Source of the DNA: Pedobacter glucosidilyticus DSM 23534
GTDB lineage: Bacteria > Bacteroidota > Bacteroidia > Sphingobacteriales > Sphingobacteriaceae
Direction of reading: 5' to 3'
Assembly: GCF_000425145.1 (NCBI RefSeq)
Contig: NZ_AULF01000023.1
Coordinates: forward strand, 26,589-90,588
DNA: 64,000 bases
Shown here: positions 63,660 through 64,000 of the stretch, in pieces
Numbering within the stretch: position 1 is the stretch's first letter
How the letters are laid out: each line of letters opens with the position of its first letter
Notes under the pieces: model-generated
Database searches by the model: none
The model's input: the letters and a program-made list of their open reading frames with translations, nothing else
What the model was told of the DNA's origin: nothing
Translations under genes and position numbers: made by a program

Positions 63660-63685
63660 AATAAAATCTATTTTGCATAAATATT

Positions 63686-63717
63686 AGAGGCTGTCTCAAA
63701 AAGGCAGTCTCTTTTTG
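63686..63717. terminator. Terminator-like hairpin, or terminal inverted repeat of the IS element
   Basis: AGAGGCTGTC pairs with GGCAGTCTCT (with G-U pairs) around TCAAAAA, then a T-run. It ends the DUF4394 gene and resembles the terminator at 53145-53176. GAGGCTGTCTCAAAAA also resembles terminal repeats of some Bacteroidota IS elements, so it could mark the left end of the adjoining transposon. Confidence 0.6.
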
Positions 63718-63813
63718 TTTGATAATAATGAGTTAATTTAGTAGATAAATTTCATATTTTTTTGGTATAAATACTTGATTTACTTATATTTAAGTGTAAA
63801 TCAATAAGATGTA

Positions 63814-64000
63814 ATGCCAAATAAAGTACCTGTTTTCAAGCCCTATAATCAGCATCAAATCATGATGCTTCCTCCATCCTTAGAGGAGCTTATACCTGAA
63901 AGTCATACAGTTAGAGTAGTCAATGAGGTTATCAATCGCATCAATGTAGAACCTTTATTATCAGCTTATCAGACTAAAGGCACATCATCCTATCATCCTT
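63814..64000 (+). CDS. IS1182-family transposase, N-terminal part (cut by the window end)
   Basis: Translation from the ATG at 63814 gives MPNKVPVFKPYNQHQIMMLP, then PSLEELIPESHTVRVVNEVI and an N-terminal region typical of IS1182-type (DUF772) transposases, ending with GTSSYHP. The gene runs off the window end after about 62 codons. The catalytic DDE domain is not visible, so whether the copy is intact is unknown. Left end may lie near 63686. Confidence 0.85.
   Translation, partial: MPNKVPVFKPYNQHQIMMLPPSLEELIPESHTVRVVNEVINRINVEPLLSAYQTKGTSSYHP

Noticed and set aside
1..64000. tRNA, rRNA, tmRNA or riboswitch genes
   Set aside because: I looked in every spacer and found no cloverleaf, rRNA or known riboswitch pattern; a covariance-model scan would be decisive but could not be run.

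Overview
The window reads as a chromosomal segment of a low-GC member of the Bacteroidota, most likely a Sphingobacteriaceae (Pedobacter-like) bacterium. The evidence is the Bacteroidota promoter form (TTTG, about 19 bp, TAnnTTTG) upstream of rpmH and other genes, a 286-residue Bacteroidota-type primary sigma factor, a type IX secretion sorting domain, carboxypeptidase-regulatory-domain TonB receptors, many outer-membrane lipoproteins, an archaeal/eukaryote-type prolyl-tRNA synthetase, and dispersed intergenic repeats of the kind common in that group. This assignment is inferred from gene content; no 16S rRNA gene is present. I found no rRNA, tRNA or CRISPR array.

Layout. 1-1.6 kb: rpmH-rnpA-yidD-tsaB. 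1.6-9.8 kb: envelope proteins of unknown role, DUF423, priA and an exopolysaccharide sugar transferase. 9.8-11 kb: pcm and smpB. 11-16.5 kb: a tight four-gene minus-strand operon (DtxR/MntR-type regulator, Nramp transporter fused to a universal stress domain, TonB receptor, periplasmic thioredoxin) with a perfect 20-bp palindrome at its promoter; this looks like a two-membrane manganese or iron uptake unit. 16.5-26.4 kb: Lrp regulator, MASE3 histidine kinase, ung, MFS and GtrA membrane proteins, uridine kinase, LysM protein, NfeD protease and Dps. 26.6-30.8 kb: two tandem jelly-roll, polysaccharide-lyase-7-like secreted proteins (one with a type IX sorting tail), then a YoeB-type toxin-antitoxin pair behind a perfect inverted repeat. 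30.9-41.5 kb: FadL-like porin, a strange Trp/Asn/Gly-repeat lipoprotein, proS, and a run of small lipoproteins and envelope proteins, CDGSH and HPF. 41.7-51.3 kb: multi-PAS histidine kinase, TauE/SafE permease, DUF2130, CinA, a hexuronate pair (fructuronate-reductase-like SDR plus uxuA) and an ABC-permease-DUF3299-like operon with His-rich loops. 51.3-58.4 kb: AI-2E permease, DUF2490, rpoD, metallophosphoesterase, a metallo-beta-lactamase-fold hydrolase and lpdA, with a 360-bp inverted low-complexity repeat between the last two. 58.5-63.7 kb: Oar-like TonB receptor followed by a tandem-DUF4394 lipoprotein. The window ends inside an IS1182-type transposase gene.

How it fits together. Most of the window is ordinary chromosomal housekeeping and envelope biology. 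The parts with most promise for new biology are the metal uptake operon with its operator, the two lyase-like proteins that lack the usual catalytic histidine, the His-loop ABC system, and the receptor/DUF4394 pair. All functional statements rest on reading motifs by eye; no database search was run.
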